The notes: generated by a model from the letters alone, not told the origin. A stretch of 64,000 nucleotides of DNA from Rhodocyclaceae bacterium (GCA_028869135.1 JAGWTC010000014.1:1-64000), one strand, 5' to 3'. Shown: positions 43,363-56,565, counted from the first letter of the stretch. Made by a program: numbers and translations.

Positions 43363-45436
43363 ACCATTCGTAATCGGCGCCGCGCCCGAGGATTTCGCGC
43401 GCCTCGGCCGGATTGAGCGGCAGCGAGAAATAGAAACCCTGCGCGATGTCGCAGCCGCGCGCGCCGAGGAAGGCCACCTGCTCTTCGGTTTCCACGCCTT
43501 CGGCCACGACCTCGATGCCGAGGCCGCGAGCCAGCGCAATGGTGCCGCTGACGATGGCCGCGTCGTCGGCACTGAGGGCGATATCGTGCACGAAGGAACG
43601 GTCGATCTTGAGCTGGCTGATGGGGAAGCGCTTGAGGTAGGGCAGCGAGGAAAAACCGGTGCCGAAATCGTCGACCGAGATGCGCACGCCCAGACCATGG
43701 ACGCCGCGCAGCAGGCTGGCGACATGATCGACATTGTTCATCGTCGTTGCCTCGGTCAGCTCGATCTTCAGCAGTGCGGGGCTGACGCCGGCGTTGCGCA
43801 CGGCATCGGCAATCACCCGCGTGATGCGATCGTCCAGGCACTGCCGCGCGGACACATTGATGGCGACGGGCACGACCGGAAGCCCGGCCTCGCTCCAGAG
43901 CTTCAGCTGCTGCGCGGCGCGGTGTATGGTCCAGACACCAATGTCGATGATGAGTCCGATTTCCTCCGCCACCGGGATGAAGTGATCGGGCGGCACCAGG
44001 CCGCGCCCCGGCCGCGACCAGCGCAACAGCGCCTCCATGCCGACCAGATGGCCCGTGGCGAGCGAGATCTGCGGCTGGAAGTACAGATCGAATTCGTTCT
44101 TCTGCAAGGCCTGGCGCAAGGCGCTTTCCAGATCGATGGCATCGCTGCGGCTCATGGCATGGCTGTAGAAGCGGCAGCCGCCGTCGCTGCATATCTTGCT
44201 GCGCGCCATCGCGGTGTCCGCCATGGCCAGCAGCTCCTCGACATTGATGCTGTCGGCCGGCGCCAGGCTGATGCCGATGCTGCAGTTGATTCGCAGGCTG
44301 ACGCCGTTGATGTTCATCGGCGCGCTGATGGCCGTCGTGATCAACTGCGCGATTTCGGCCGCCGCTTCGCGGCCGGAGATGTCGTCGAGCAGCACCACAT
44401 ATTCGTCGCCGCCCCAGCGTGCGACGCGCGCGACCTTGCCGACCACTGTCTGCAGGCGGTGCGCGGTCTCGATCAGGATCGCGTCGCCGATGTAGTGGCC
44501 GAAACTGTCGTTGATGCGGTTGAAGTGATCGATGTCGACGAACAGCAGCGCCGCGACCTCGCCGCCCTGCATGGCGCGGCTGACCGCATCGGCGATGTGG
44601 CGCGTCAGCAGGGCGCGATTGGGCAGGCCGGTCAGGGCGTCGTGATGCACCTCGTGATACAGCTTGTCGTGCGCCGCTACGCTCTCGCTGATATCGCTGA
44701 GCACCAGCACGACTTCATCGACGCAGCCTTCGCTGCCGAAAATCGGCCCGGCGGTCGCGCGCATCTGGTGGCTGCCCACTGCCAGCGGTTGCGGCAGGCG
44801 CACGGTACTACCTTCCGCCACGCACTGCAGCACCATTTCCTCAAGCTGCCGCATCAACTTTCCCGGCAAGCCCAGCGCCACGCCGGCATGCTGGCCGAGG
44901 CGGCCGTGATTCGCACCCACCAGCGCCATGCCGACCGGGTTCGCGCTGGACAGCAGGCATTCGGGCGACACGTTCATCACCGCGTCTGCAATCGCATTCA
45001 GCGTCGTCGCGGCGCGATGCTGGGCGCGCAGCAGCTTGCGCTGCGCCTCGCGCAACTGGCGCGCAAAGTGCAAGCTGCTGCCGATCCAGATGCCGACCAT
45101 GGCCGCGAACGGCGCATAACGAACGCCAACAAACAGAAGGGCGACGCAAAGCAGCGGGGGCAGCAGCAGACAAACCACGCACATCAGGAAGCTCGTTCCC
45201 GCACCCTGGCGGCGGCACAGCGGCGACGGCAGGCAGAGGAAGGCCAGACTCAGCGGCAGCGCAAGCAGAACGGGCAAGGCTTCGTCCATCGCCACGGCGG
45301 GACCGGCGATGGCCTGCTGAAAAGCAAGGGCAAGCTGCTGCAAGGCATAGGGTTGCGTCAGCTCGAACAGCGCCGTGCAGACGGCGGCAACGAGCCAGGG
45401 CCAATATTCGCGCAGCAGGAAACGCAGTTGCAGCAT
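43328..45436 (-). CDS. Membrane PAS-GGDEF-EAL protein with GGDEY site
   Basis: A 702-residue signalling protein. About four N-terminal helices (11-30, 53-72, 84-106, 108-122) are followed by a PAS-like region (about 135-255). The GGDEF-type domain (260-425) has DIDHFNRIND and GGDEY at 342-346, where Tyr replaces the final Phe. The EAL domain (435-690) retains EALLRW (468-473), NVSARQ, ELTEAT, DDFGTGFSSL, KIDRSF, AEGVET and QGFYFSLP. It may make and break c-di-GMP, with the EAL half looking fully competent. A TATAAT -10 lies upstream. Confidence 0.9.
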   Translation of the reverse strand: MLQLRFLLREYWPWLVAAVCTALFELTQPYALQQLALAFQQAIAGPAVAMDEALPVLLALPLSLAFLCLPSPLCRRQGAGTSFLMCVVCLLLPPLLCVALLFVGVRYAPFAAMVGIWIGSSLHFARQLREAQRKLLRAQHRAATTLNAIADAVMNVSPECLLSSANPVGMALVGANHGRLGQHAGVALGLPGKLMRQLEEMVLQCVAEGSTVRLPQPLAVGSHQMRATAGPIFGSEGCVDEVVLVLSDISESVAAHDKLYHEVHHDALTGLPNRALLTRHIADAVSRAMQGGEVAALLFVDIDHFNRINDSFGHYIGDAILIETAHRLQTVVGKVARVARWGGDEYVVLLDDISGREAAAEIAQLITTAISAPMNINGVSLRINCSIGISLAPADSINVEELLAMADTAMARSKICSDGGCRFYSHAMSRSDAIDLESALRQALQKNEFDLYFQPQISLATGHLVGMEALLRWSRPGRGLVPPDHFIPVAEEIGLIIDIGVWTIHRAAQQLKLWSEAGLPVVPVAINVSARQCLDDRITRVIADAVRNAGVSPALLKIELTEATTMNNVDHVASLLRGVHGLGVRISVDDFGTGFSSLPYLKRFPISQLKIDRSFVHDIALSADDAAIVSGTIALARGLGIEVVAEGVETEEQVAFLGARGCDIAQGFYFSLPLNPAEAREILGRGADYEWFSQPASAIQPL

Positions 45437-45497
45437 TCTCCCGTCGCCCCCTCGCGTAGAAGATACAGATGGATGATTATTTTATCTTATTGTTTTA

Positions 45498-45524
45498 ATT
45501 ATACTAATCTAAAACTGCTTGCAA
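45498..45524 (-). promoter_or_regulatory. Predicted promoter of the GGDEF-EAL gene
   Basis: On the minus strand a perfect TATAAT (45503-45498) lies 15 bases from TTGCAA (45524-45519). The spacing is short, but the surrounding 50 bases are notably AT-rich in a GC-rich genome, supporting a promoter. Confidence 0.5.
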
Positions 45525-45576
45525 CAGGCTGACATTGCAGCAGCGGCAAGTGGCTTTGCAAGTGCGTCGGCGCGTA

Positions 45577-45604
45577 TTGCGCAAACGCGCCAAGCTTCTA
45601 TGAT
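45577..45604 (+). promoter_or_regulatory. Predicted promoter of the mgtC-like gene
   Basis: TTGCGC (45577-45582) and TATGAT (45599-45604) are separated by 16 bases, 27 bases before the ATG at 45631. GAGGGGCC provides a ribosome-binding site. The site is divergent from the promoter at 45498. Confidence 0.5.
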
Positions 45605-45630
45605 GTTGGCATTCACTTCGAGGGGCCAGC

Positions 45631-46323
45631 ATGAATCCTGAGTCGCAAGCCATTCTCCTTCACCTGCTCGCGGCCGTGGGTGCCGGCGGCATCATCGGTA
45701 TCGAGCGCAGCTATCACGCCCGCCCCGCCGGCTTCCGCACGCACACCCTGGTCTGCCTCGCTTCCAGTCTGCTGATGCTGGTGACGCTGTATCAGTCGCA
45801 GTGGTTGCCCGGCAGCGCCGCCGAGGCCTTTCGTACCGATCCGACGCGCATGGCGCAAGGCATCATGACCGGCATCGGCTTCCTTGGCGCCGGCGTGATC
45901 TTCAAGGAAGGCCTGAGCGTACGCGGGCTGACGACCGCCGCCTCGATCTGGATGACGGCCGCAATCGGCGTGTTGATCGGCATCGGCTTCTACTATCCGG
46001 CCGCGCTGGCCACGGCGCTGACGCTCATCGTGCTTTCGGTATTCCGCTGGATAGAAGGCAAGATTCCCACGCATGTCTATGCGCAGCATCACCTGAGCTT
46101 CGATCGTCAGTACGTCATTCCCGAGGACGATCTGCGCATCCTGCTGCGCGAGCATGGCTTCAATATCGCCAACCTCAGCTATCGAACCACCGACGACGGA
46201 CAGCGCTTTGAATATCGCATGGTGATCCGCACCTCGGATATACGCAATATTTCGCGTCTGTCCATCAGCCTGCGCCAGATGCCGCAGGTGAAAGCCTTCC
46301 GCATCTCGCCGACGGGGGATTAA
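45631..46323 (+). CDS. MgtC/SapB family membrane protein
   Basis: A 230-residue membrane protein. Five or so helices cover residues 10-145; GAGGIIGIERSYHARPAGFRTHTLVCLAS by its key GIIGIER...AGFRTHTLV and GIGFLGAGVIF are the MgtC signatures, including the conserved Asp/Arg/Cys-type pattern. A C-terminal soluble part (about 150-230) resembles an ACT-like domain. MgtC proteins help growth at low magnesium and modulate the ATP synthase in Salmonella. It ends with a palindrome shared with the convergent pyrX. Confidence 0.9.
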   Translation: MNPESQAILLHLLAAVGAGGIIGIERSYHARPAGFRTHTLVCLASSLLMLVTLYQSQWLPGSAAEAFRTDPTRMAQGIMTGIGFLGAGVIFKEGLSVRGLTTAASIWMTAAIGVLIGIGFYYPAALATALTLIVLSVFRWIEGKIPTHVYAQHHLSFDRQYVIPEDDLRILLREHGFNIANLSYRTTDDGQRFEYRMVIRTSDIRNISRLSISLRQMPQVKAFRISPTGD

Positions 46324-46369
46324 GCCCTCTCCCCGGCCCCCTTCCTCGGGAAGGGGGCCGGGGAGGGCT
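46323..46369. repeat. C/G-rich palindrome between mgtC-like and pyrX, possible bidirectional terminator
   Basis: AGCCCTCTCCCCGGCCCCC... and ...GGGGGCCGGGGAGGGCT make an inverted repeat of about 21 pairs with a two-base bulge around a TCGG loop. There is no real T-run, so termination is uncertain. It resembles the repeat at 36548-36645 in base pattern and position between genes. Confidence 0.6.
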
Positions 46370-46377
46370 GTTCTACC

Positions 46378-47661
46378 TCAGGCGAACAAGCCGTCGTAGA
46401 TCAGCTTGCCGTCGAGCAAGGTCGCCTTGACGCGACCCGGCAGCGAGTAGCCGAGGAAGGGCGTGTTCTTGCCCTGACTCTTCAGCCCGCTGCGGCTGAT
46501 CAGCACTTCGGCCTGCGGATCGAAGATGCAGACGTCGGCAGCCGCGCCGACCGCCAGCGTGCCGGCCTTGAGGCCGAGGATGCGGGCCGGATCGGTGGTG
46601 ATGCGCGCCAGCGCCGTGGACAAGGGCACCTTCATTTCCGCCGCCCATTTGAGCGTCAGCGGCAGCAGCAGTTCGAGGCCGGTGGCGCCGGCTTCGGCCT
46701 CGCCGAAGGGCACTTGCTTGCCGTCGTCGTCGACCGGCGTATGGTCGGAGCACAGCGCGTCGATGCTGCCGTCGGCCAAGCCCTGGCGCAGCGCATCGCG
46801 ATCGCGCTGACTGCGCAGCGGCGGGTCGAGGCGCGCATGCGAATTGAAGAAGCCGATGTCGTTTTCGCAGAGATGCAGGTGATGTGCGGAAACGTCGCAC
46901 GTCACCTTGATGCCCTGCTCGCGGCCGATGCGGATCATGTCCAGGCCCGCCGCCGATGAGACGCGGGTGATGTGCAGACGCACGCCGGTCTCCTGCGCCA
47001 GCAGCAGCAGCGTGCCGAGCGCGACGGTTTCGGCGGCCACCGGAATGCCGGCAAGGCCGAGGCGGGCCGCGACTTCGCCGTCATGGGCGACGCCGTTTCG
47101 CGCCAGATAGGGATCCAGCGCCTGCAGCCACACCGGGTAGTCGAAAGTCGCCGCATACTGCATGGCGCGCATCAGCACCTGCGTATCGACGATGGCCGTC
47201 GTCGCCTGGCCGAAGGCCACACAGCCGGCATCGGAAAGCTCGGACATCTCGGTCAAATGCCGGCCCTTGAGCCCGGTCGTCAAGGCGCCGATCGGATAGA
47301 CGTTGGCGAATTCGGGCAGGCGCGCGCGGTGCTTCAACATCTCGACCAGACCGGGCTCGTCGAGCACCGGATCGGTATCGGGCGGACAGGCCAGGCTGGT
47401 CACGCCGCCAGCCGCGGCCGCGGCCATTTCCGACTCCAGCGTCGCCTTGTATTCAAAGCCGGGTTCGCGCAGGCGCGCGGCCAGATCGACGAAGCCCGGC
47501 GCGACCACGCAGCCGCGCGCATCGATGGTGGCGCTGGCTTCGAAGTCCTGCGGCGCATTGCCAATGCCGACGATGCGCCCGTCGGCGATATACACGTCGG
47601 TCTGCTGGTCCAGTCCGCTGGCCGGATCGATGACGCGGCCGTTGCTGATCTTCAATTTCAT
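46378..47661 (-). CDS. Dihydroorotase-like pseudo-enzyme PyrX (PyrC')
   Basis: A 427-residue amidohydrolase-fold protein next to pyrB. Active dihydroorotases have DxHxH (often DMHVHLREPG) that binds two zinc ions; here the segment reads [11 protein letters not shown] (58-68), with both histidines lost. [11 protein letters not shown] also differs from the active TDHAPH pattern. It is therefore probably the noncatalytic PyrC'/PyrX that stabilises aspartate transcarbamoylase as a dodecamer, as in Pseudomonas. Its start overlaps the pyrB stop by 4 bases, supporting the complex. A true pyrC must lie elsewhere. Confidence 0.88.
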   Translation of the reverse strand: MKLKISNGRVIDPASGLDQQTDVYIADGRIVGIGNAPQDFEASATIDARGCVVAPGFVDLAARLREPGFEYKATLESEMAAAAAGGVTSLACPPDTDPVLDEPGLVEMLKHRARLPEFANVYPIGALTTGLKGRHLTEMSELSDAGCVAFGQATTAIVDTQVLMRAMQYAATFDYPVWLQALDPYLARNGVAHDGEVAARLGLAGIPVAAETVALGTLLLLAQETGVRLHITRVSSAAGLDMIRIGREQGIKVTCDVSAHHLHLCENDIGFFNSHARLDPPLRSQRDRDALRQGLADGSIDALCSDHTPVDDDGKQVPFGEAEAGATGLELLLPLTLKWAAEMKVPLSTALARITTDPARILGLKAGTLAVGAAADVCIFDPQAEVLISRSGLKSQGKNTPFLGYSLPGRVKATLLDGKLIYDGLFA

Positions 47662-48647
47662 GCTGCCACCCCTTTACCGCTACCGGCCAACATATCCATT
47701 ACCGCCATGCGCACCGCGATGCCGAAGGTGACCTGCGGCAGGATCACCGCCTGGCTGCTGTCGGCCACGGCCGAATCGATCTCGACGCCGCGGTTCATCG
47801 GACCCGGATGCATGACGATGGCGTCGGGCTTGGCCAGCGCAAGCTTGTCCGGCGACAGGCCGAAGGCCTTGAAGTATTCCTGGCTGCTCGGCAGCAAGGC
47901 GCCTTCCATGCGCTCATTCTGCAAGCGCAGCATCATCACCACGTCTACGCCGCGCAGGCCTTCCTTGATGTCGTGGAAAACGCGCACGCCCATGCGCTCG
48001 ATCCCGGTCGGCAGCAGCGTCTTCGGCGCGATCACGCGGATCTCGGGCACGCCCAGCGTGGCCAGCGCGTGGATCTGCGAACGCGCCACGCGCGAGTGCA
48101 GCACGTCGCCGACGATGGCCACCGTCAGCTGCGTGAAGTCCTTCTTGTAGTGCCGGATCGTGTACATGTCGAGCAGGCCCTGCGTGGGATGCGCATGGCG
48201 TCCGTCGCCGGCGTTGACGACGTGGATGTGATCCTTGCCGGTCGCGTCGAGATGCTGCGCGATCAGGTAGGGTGCGCCCGAAGTGGCGTGGCGCACGACG
48301 AACATGTCGGCCTGCATGGCGGCCAGGTTGTCGACCGTGTCGAGCAGGGTCTCGCCCTTGGAGGTCGAGGAGGTGCTGACGTTGAGATTGATCACGTCGG
48401 CCGAAAGGCGCTTGGCGGCGATCTCGAAGGTCGTGCGCGTGCGCGTGGAGTTCTCGAAGAAGAGATTGAACACGCTCTTGCCGCGCAGATTGGCGACCTT
48501 CTTGACTTCGCGCTCGGCGACCTCGGTGAAGGGTGTGGCGGCGTCGAGGATGTCGAGAATGATGTTGCGCGGCAGGCCTTCGATGGTCAGCAGATGCTGC
48601 AGACTACCGTCCTTGTTGAGTTGCGGATTGCGCGACATGAAGGTCAT
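47658..48647 (-). CDS. pyrB: Aspartate carbamoyltransferase catalytic subunit
   Basis: A 329-residue transcarbamoylase. [12 protein letters not shown] (about 65-75) binds carbamoyl phosphate, [12 protein letters not shown] is typical, and [11 protein letters not shown] closes the aspartate site. It joins carbamoyl phosphate and aspartate in pyrimidine synthesis. The N-terminal 15 or so residues ([14 protein letters not shown]) extend beyond the E. coli protein and fit the PyrB type that binds nucleotides in its own N-terminus, as in Pseudomonas. It sits 18 bases after ruvX; no pyrR lies between, unlike in Pseudomonas. Confidence 0.95.
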   Translation of the reverse strand: MTFMSRNPQLNKDGSLQHLLTIEGLPRNIILDILDAATPFTEVAEREVKKVANLRGKSVFNLFFENSTRTRTTFEIAAKRLSADVINLNVSTSSTSKGETLLDTVDNLAAMQADMFVVRHATSGAPYLIAQHLDATGKDHIHVVNAGDGRHAHPTQGLLDMYTIRHYKKDFTQLTVAIVGDVLHSRVARSQIHALATLGVPEIRVIAPKTLLPTGIERMGVRVFHDIKEGLRGVDVVMMLRLQNERMEGALLPSSQEYFKAFGLSPDKLALAKPDAIVMHPGPMNRGVEIDSAVADSSQAVILPQVTFGIAVRMAVMDMLAGSGKGVAA

Positions 48648-48665
48648 CGTTGTGTCATCCGATGG

Positions 48666-49136
48666 TTATTGCGATGGTTGTTGGTGCGGCGGGTAGATTT
48701 CATGCTGGGAGCCCTGGAAGAAGCTTTCCAGGATCAGGCGCGCGGCCTCGGCATCGACGACGGCTTTGCGCTCCTGCCAGCTCATGCCGCGGCCCGCGAG
48801 TTCCTCTTCCGCCACGACCGAGCTGAAGCGCTCGTCGACGAGGGCCACGGGCAGCTTGAAACGGCCGAAGAGCTGGTTGGCGAAACGGCGGCAACGCGCA
48901 CTCATTTCATGTTCGGTGCCGTCGACGTTCATCGGCAGGCCGACCACGAGCAGATCGGGGTGCCATTCTTCGATGAGCTTCTGGATCGCGGCAAAGCGAT
49001 GGGCGTTTTCGAGATAGGTCAGCGTCGAGATCGGGCGCGCCGTGCCGAGCATTTCCTGGCCCACCGCAACGCCGATGCGCTTGATGCCGAAATCGAAGCC
49101 CAGTACGAGACGGTTGCCGGCCGCGCCCTCAGGCAT
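48666..49136 (-). CDS. ruvX: Holliday junction resolvase-like RuvX (YqgF)
   Basis: A 156-residue RNase H-fold protein. [14 protein letters not shown] (about 14-27) carries the first catalytic Asp, [13 protein letters not shown] the family middle motif, and [13 protein letters not shown] the next acidic residue. The protein takes part in pre-16S rRNA 5' processing in E. coli and is also named as a putative resolvase. The ATG at 49136 is in frame and overlaps the yqgE stop by 8 bases. The yqgE-ruvX-pyrB order is common in proteobacteria. Confidence 0.93.
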   Translation of the reverse strand: MPEGAAGNRLVLGFDFGIKRIGVAVGQEMLGTARPISTLTYLENAHRFAAIQKLIEEWHPDLLVVGLPMNVDGTEHEMSARCRRFANQLFGRFKLPVALVDERFSSVVAEEELAGRGMSWQERKAVVDAEAARLILESFFQGSQHEIYPPHQQPSQ

Positions 49137-49689
49137 GACCGGCCACATCCGACAGATTGGTGGGATCGACGCCGAGCATGTGCATGGCTGCGGCCAGCCG
49201 CTCTTCCGGCGGCATTTCGAAAATAACGTGCGGATCGGCCGCCACGGTCAGCCAGGCGTTCTGGGACAACTCCCATTCGAGCTGACCGGCGGTCCAGCCG
49301 GCGTAGCCCAGCGTGATCAGGACGTCCTTGGGTTCGCCTTGCTCGCTCATGGATTGCAGGATATCGCGCGAGCTGGTCAGCCCCATGTCCTGATTCACGG
49401 CCAGCGTCGCCTGCCAGTCGCCGAGCGGGCGGTGCAGAACAAAACCGCGCTCGGGTTGCACCGGGCCGCCGTAGTAGACCGGCTGGCGGCCGAGATCAGG
49501 CGAATGCAGCTCCAGGCCCACGCGCTCGAACAGATCGACCAGGGTCATGTCGGTCGGGCGATTGATGATGATGCCGAGCGCCCCCTGCTCGTTGTGCTCG
49601 CAGACGTAAGTCAGCGTTTTGGAAAAATTGGGGTCGGCCATGGCGGGCATGGCGATGAGGAACTGATGGGTGAGATTGACGTCGTCCAT
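49129..49689 (-). CDS. yqgE: YqgE/AlgH family protein (UPF0301)
   Basis: A 186-residue protein starting [22 protein letters not shown], seen by its key [19 protein letters not shown] and [16 protein letters not shown] are the diagnostic motifs. The fold is known but the biochemical function is not settled; relatives are called transcriptional regulator AlgH without firm evidence. It is the first gene of the yqgE-ruvX-pyrB-pyrX run. Confidence 0.92.
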   Translation of the reverse strand: MDDVNLTHQFLIAMPAMADPNFSKTLTYVCEHNEQGALGIIINRPTDMTLVDLFERVGLELHSPDLGRQPVYYGGPVQPERGFVLHRPLGDWQATLAVNQDMGLTSSRDILQSMSEQGEPKDVLITLGYAGWTAGQLEWELSQNAWLTVAADPHVIFEMPPEERLAAAMHMLGVDPTNLSDVAGHA

Positions 49690-49732
49690 TTCGCCTCGGC
49701 ATTTTACAGAAAGATTGCCATGACATAGAGCC

Positions 49733-50302
49733 CTAAAAGAGTTCTATGTCATTCGAGGCGCGCCCCTTGCGGTCCGCCACAAAGGCCTGCAGCGCTTCCT
49801 GCACCGGCACGCCAGACAGCACCGCCTCGAACATGGCGACCTCTTCACGCGTCGAATAGCGCGAGCGGATCGCCTGCTGCAGCACTTTCCATTCCTCGGG
49901 GTTGAACAGCCGGCTGCGATCGGAAATGAGCGCGGACAGCTTGCCCAGCGCAAGGCTCACATGATCGAGGCGCTGCGAGAGCTTGTCGTAGAACTGGAAA
50001 GCGACGATGGACTGGGTCACGACCGCATTCACTTCACCGGTCGAGCCGAGCAGCTCCTGCTTGAGCGCTGCGTTTCCGGGCGTATCCGGCAGGGCGTCGA
50101 GCGAGGACTGGATGCGCGTCAGCAAGGAGGCCAGCGAAGTGAATCCGCTGGTCAGGACGTTCACCGGCGCGTTGCTTTCATGCATGGCGGCGGCAATCTG
50201 GCCGGCCGCCAGCTCTATCATCAACACCGTCTCGCGTACCTGACTCCAGTCCAGATCCGGCGCATGCACCCGAGTACCACGCGTGTTCTGTTCTTCTGCC
50301 AT
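49733..50302 (-). CDS. Hypothetical helical protein with CheZ-like DxxxQ motif
   Basis: A 189-residue, apparently all-helical protein without signal peptide or transmembrane segment. [15 protein letters not shown] (about 101-115) has Asp106 and Gln110 in DxxxQ spacing, the same as Asp143/Gln147 of CheZ, the CheY-phosphate phosphatase. The C-terminus ends NDIELF, an acidic-plus-Phe tail similar in type to that by which CheZ binds CheY. No CheZ was proven, and the general similarity is short. It lies 30 bases downstream of metH. A phosphatase for a receiver domain is a hypothesis. Confidence 0.6.
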   Translation of the reverse strand: MAEEQNTRGTRVHAPDLDWSQVRETVLMIELAAGQIAAAMHESNAPVNVLTSGFTSLASLLTRIQSSLDALPDTPGNAALKQELLGSTGEVNAVVTQSIVAFQFYDKLSQRLDHVSLALGKLSALISDRSRLFNPEEWKVLQQAIRSRYSTREEVAMFEAVLSGVPVQEALQAFVADRKGRASNDIELF

Positions 50303-50332
50303 GGCTTCCCCTTTTTTTGTATGCCTATTCTG

Positions 50333-54007
<3,675 letters not shown>

Positions 54008-54141
54008 GAGATGGTGTCTCGAATTCTTGTTCGGGTAGCCTTGCATTCTACCAAACCGGCCGCCAAAACCCTGATGGAGCGGCACTTTCCGCCCGATGCT
54101 TGGCGCTTGCCGGGCGCGCCCGCCGCCTATACTGCCTGACC

Positions 54142-55479
54142 ATGTCCGACACGCCCTCCCGCACGCTCCTTCTGCCGCCCTGGCTGGCCGCCCTGCTGAC
54201 CCGCCGCATGCTGATCTGTGTGGTCACCGGCTTCGCTTCCGGACTGCCGCTCTACCTGCTCCTCAACCTTGTGCCGGCGTGGCTGCGCACCGAAGGCATC
54301 AATCTCAAGACCATCGGCCTGTTTGCCCTGATCCAGTTTCCCTACACCTGGAAATTCCTCTGGGCCCCCGTGCTCGACCGCTTTGCGCCGCTGCCGCTGG
54401 GACGTCGGCGCGGCTGGATGCTGCTGACGCAGCTCGGGCTGATCGCGCTGATCGCGCTGATCGGCCAGACTTCGCCGCAGGGGCTGGTGGCGCCGGTGGA
54501 TTTCGCCTCGGCGATGGCGCTGCTGCTGCATCCCGTGACCCTGGCCGTCAGCGCCGTCGCCCTGCTCTCGGCCACGCAGGACATCGCGCTTGACGCCTTC
54601 CGTCGCGAAATTCTGGCGGACGAAGAGCTGGGGCTCGGCAACTCGGTGCACGTCAATGCCTACCGCATCGCCGGCCTGGTGCCCGGATCGTTGTCGCTGA
54701 TCCTTGCCGACAGCCTGAGCTGGGATTGGGTCTTCGCGATTACCGCCCTCTTCATGCTGCCCGGCGTCATCATGTCGGCCCTCGTCAAGGAGCCGGCCAT
54801 CGCCGGCAATGCGCCCAAGACCCTGCGCGCTGCCGTGGTGGAGCCCTTCAATGAATTCATCCATCGCGCCGGATGGTCGTCCGCCTTGCTGGTGCTGGCT
54901 TTCATCTTCCTCTACAAGCTCGGCGATTCGATGTGTACGGCCCTGGCAACGCCCTTCTATCTGGACATGGGCTACGCCAAGTCGCAGATCGGCATCGTCG
55001 CCAAGAACGCCGGGCTGTGGCCGGCCGTCATCGGCGGCCTGCTCGGCGGGCTGTGGATGGTCAGGATAGGCATCAACCGCGCGCTATGGCTGTTCGGCGT
55101 GGTGCAGCTCGTTTCCATCTTCGGCTTCGCCTGGCTGGCCTGGCTGGGCCCGCAGGCGGAAATCGGCGCGCCGCAGCTGACCGCGCTAGCGCTGGTGATC
55201 GGCTTTGAAGCGCTGGGCGTCGGCCTCGGCGCCGCCGCCTTCGTGGCTTATATCGCGAAAAACACGCACCCGCTGTACACGGCCACGCAATTCGCGCTTT
55301 TCACCAGTCTCGCCGCGGTCCCCCGTACCGTGGTCAATGCAAGCACCGGCTGGCTGGTCGAGCGACTCGGCTGGTTCGACTTCTTTCTGCTCTGTGCGCT
55401 GCTCGGCGTGCCGGGCATGCTGCTGCTGTTCAAGGTGGCACCGTGGAGCGCGAGCCGGGACAAGACAGTCAAGGCATAG
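54142..55479 (+). CDS. AmpG-like MFS muropeptide permease
   Basis: A 445-residue protein with about 12-14 helices. [50 protein letters not shown], seen by its key GFASGLPLY, and [12 protein letters not shown] match the AmpG start closely, and [11 protein letters not shown] is the next conserved loop. AmpG imports GlcNAc-anhydroMurNAc peptides released by lytic transglycosylases such as Slt at 6236. It is divergent from metH with 134 bases between starts. The start at 54142 is chosen over the upstream frame. Confidence 0.88.
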   Translation: MSDTPSRTLLLPPWLAALLTRRMLICVVTGFASGLPLYLLLNLVPAWLRTEGINLKTIGLFALIQFPYTWKFLWAPVLDRFAPLPLGRRRGWMLLTQLGLIALIALIGQTSPQGLVAPVDFASAMALLLHPVTLAVSAVALLSATQDIALDAFRREILADEELGLGNSVHVNAYRIAGLVPGSLSLILADSLSWDWVFAITALFMLPGVIMSALVKEPAIAGNAPKTLRAAVVEPFNEFIHRAGWSSALLVLAFIFLYKLGDSMCTALATPFYLDMGYAKSQIGIVAKNAGLWPAVIGGLLGGLWMVRIGINRALWLFGVVQLVSIFGFAWLAWLGPQAEIGAPQLTALALVIGFEALGVGLGAAAFVAYIAKNTHPLYTATQFALFTSLAAVPRTVVNASTGWLVERLGWFDFFLLCALLGVPGMLLLFKVAPWSASRDKTVKA

Positions 55480-55590
55480 CTGCACGCCAGCTTCGGCCCG
55501 GTGCGGCATGCACCCGCCTTCAAGGCGGTGGTGAAAAAACATCAGTAGCCCACGCTGGGTCAAATGGGCCAATGCAAAAGGGAACCCAAA

Positions 55591-55641
55591 GGCGCAGACT
55601 GTGTCTGTCAGATAAGCGCCGCGTATGCCTGCGTATCAGGC
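55591..55641 (+). other. Structured leader before the small protein at 55716
   Basis: Two short stem-loops occur close together: CAGAC-TGT-GTCTG (55595-55607), enclosed by GGCGC (55591-55595) and GCGCC (55616-55620), and GCCTG-CGTAT-CAGGC (55627-55641). They lie 75-125 bases before the ATG at 55716. I recognise no known riboswitch, and random stems of this size are possible. Confidence 0.3.
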
Positions 55642-55715
55642 AAATCGATTCAACCTTTTCGGTTCTGCGGCGTTAAGACAGGTGTACCGCCACGCAACGC
55701 TGAAAGGGGAACATC

Positions 55716-55937
55716 ATGAACTACTCGCAAGAAGAACTCGACCGCCTCCGTCTGGAACAGGAATTCGGCGCCCACACCCGCGAGGTTCTGAATGCCGGCG
55801 CCATGCCCCACGTTACGCCGTACGCGCTGCAGTTGCGCCTGCAGGAAGCCGTACCGAGCAAGCCTCAGGGCTGGCGGCCGGAATATGGCGATCCCGAGAA
55901 GTATCTGCAGTCGCTCTATCGCTGCCAGCAGCAGTGA
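55716..55937 (+). CDS. Small hypothetical protein
   Basis: A 73-residue hydrophilic protein with no signal peptide, starting MNYSQEELDRLRLEQEFG. It has GWRPEYGDPEKYLQSLYRCQQQ at the end, seen by its key GWRPEYG. AAAGGGGAAC gives a good ribosome-binding site 6 bases before the ATG. I cannot name a family. A perfect hairpin follows the stop. Confidence 0.55.
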   Translation: MNYSQEELDRLRLEQEFGAHTREVLNAGAMPHVTPYALQLRLQEAVPSKPQGWRPEYGDPEKYLQSLYRCQQQ

Positions 55938-55947
55938 GCCGGGTAGA

Positions 55948-55971
55948 GACAAGGTGCCTCGGCACCTTGTC
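55948..55971. terminator. Hairpin between the small protein and yggT
   Basis: GACAAGGTGCC and GGCACCTTGTC are perfectly complementary over 11 bases with a TC loop. There is no T-run on either side, so it may act as a weak bidirectional terminator between the convergent genes. Confidence 0.5.
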
Positions 55972-55986
55972 GGTCCGCCTATCGAC

Positions 55987-56565
55987 TCAGCCGTGCGCGA
56001 AGAAGGAATAGCGCAGGCCCGATAACAGCCCAAGCAATAGCTGCAGCACGATGATCAGCGCAATCGGCGAAAGATCGACGCCGCCAACGAGCGGGATGAA
56101 GCGCTGAAACGGCGCCAGAAAGGGCCGCGCCAGCGCGTTCAGCACCGGCGCCAGCGGCGCGTAGGGATTCACCCACGACATGATGGCGGTGAGAATCACG
56201 ATGCCGAAAACCAGATAGAGGAAGAGGCGTGCCGTCTCGATCAGCGCCGCGAGCGCCACGGTGCCGATCACGCCCGGCGTGACCAGCGCGTCGAGACCGC
56301 CAATCGGCGACGCGGCAAAGACCACCATGTAATAGACGTACTGGACGATCCAGGCCAGCACAAGGCTGGAAAGATCCACGCCCCACAAACCCGGAATCAC
56401 GCGCCGCAAGGGCAAAACCGCCCAGTCGCTGGCGGCGATGACGAACTGCCCGATGGGGTTGCGAAAGGGCGCCCGCGCCCACTGCATCAGGAAACGCAGC
56501 AGAAAAATTCCGCCGAGCAGCTGTGCCGCCGTTTGCAGAATGAAGAACAGGCTCTGAGCAAGCAT
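55987..56565 (-). CDS. YggT family membrane protein
   Basis: A 192-residue protein with two repeated YggT units of two helices each, about residues 1-90 and 105-190. Each unit holds the pattern RF...NP...RP.R.IP (RNPIGQFV, LRRVIPGLWGVDLS in the first; NPYAPLAPVLNALARPFLAPFQRFIP in the second, by its key NPYAPL...FQRFIP). The role is not firmly known; links to cell division, osmotic stress and membrane proteins are reported for relatives. It is 2 bases from proC, and the operon is yggS-proC-yggT. Confidence 0.92.
   Translation of the reverse strand: MLAQSLFFILQTAAQLLGGIFLLRFLMQWARAPFRNPIGQFVIAASDWAVLPLRRVIPGLWGVDLSSLVLAWIVQYVYYMVVFAASPIGGLDALVTPGVIGTVALAALIETARLFLYLVFGIVILTAIMSWVNPYAPLAPVLNALARPFLAPFQRFIPLVGGVDLSPIALIIVLQLLLGLLSGLRYSFFAHG

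Noticed and set aside
54008-54141. Possible SAM or cobalamin riboswitch before metH
   Set aside because: The 134-base gap is too short for a cobalamin riboswitch, and no SAM-type core was recognised.
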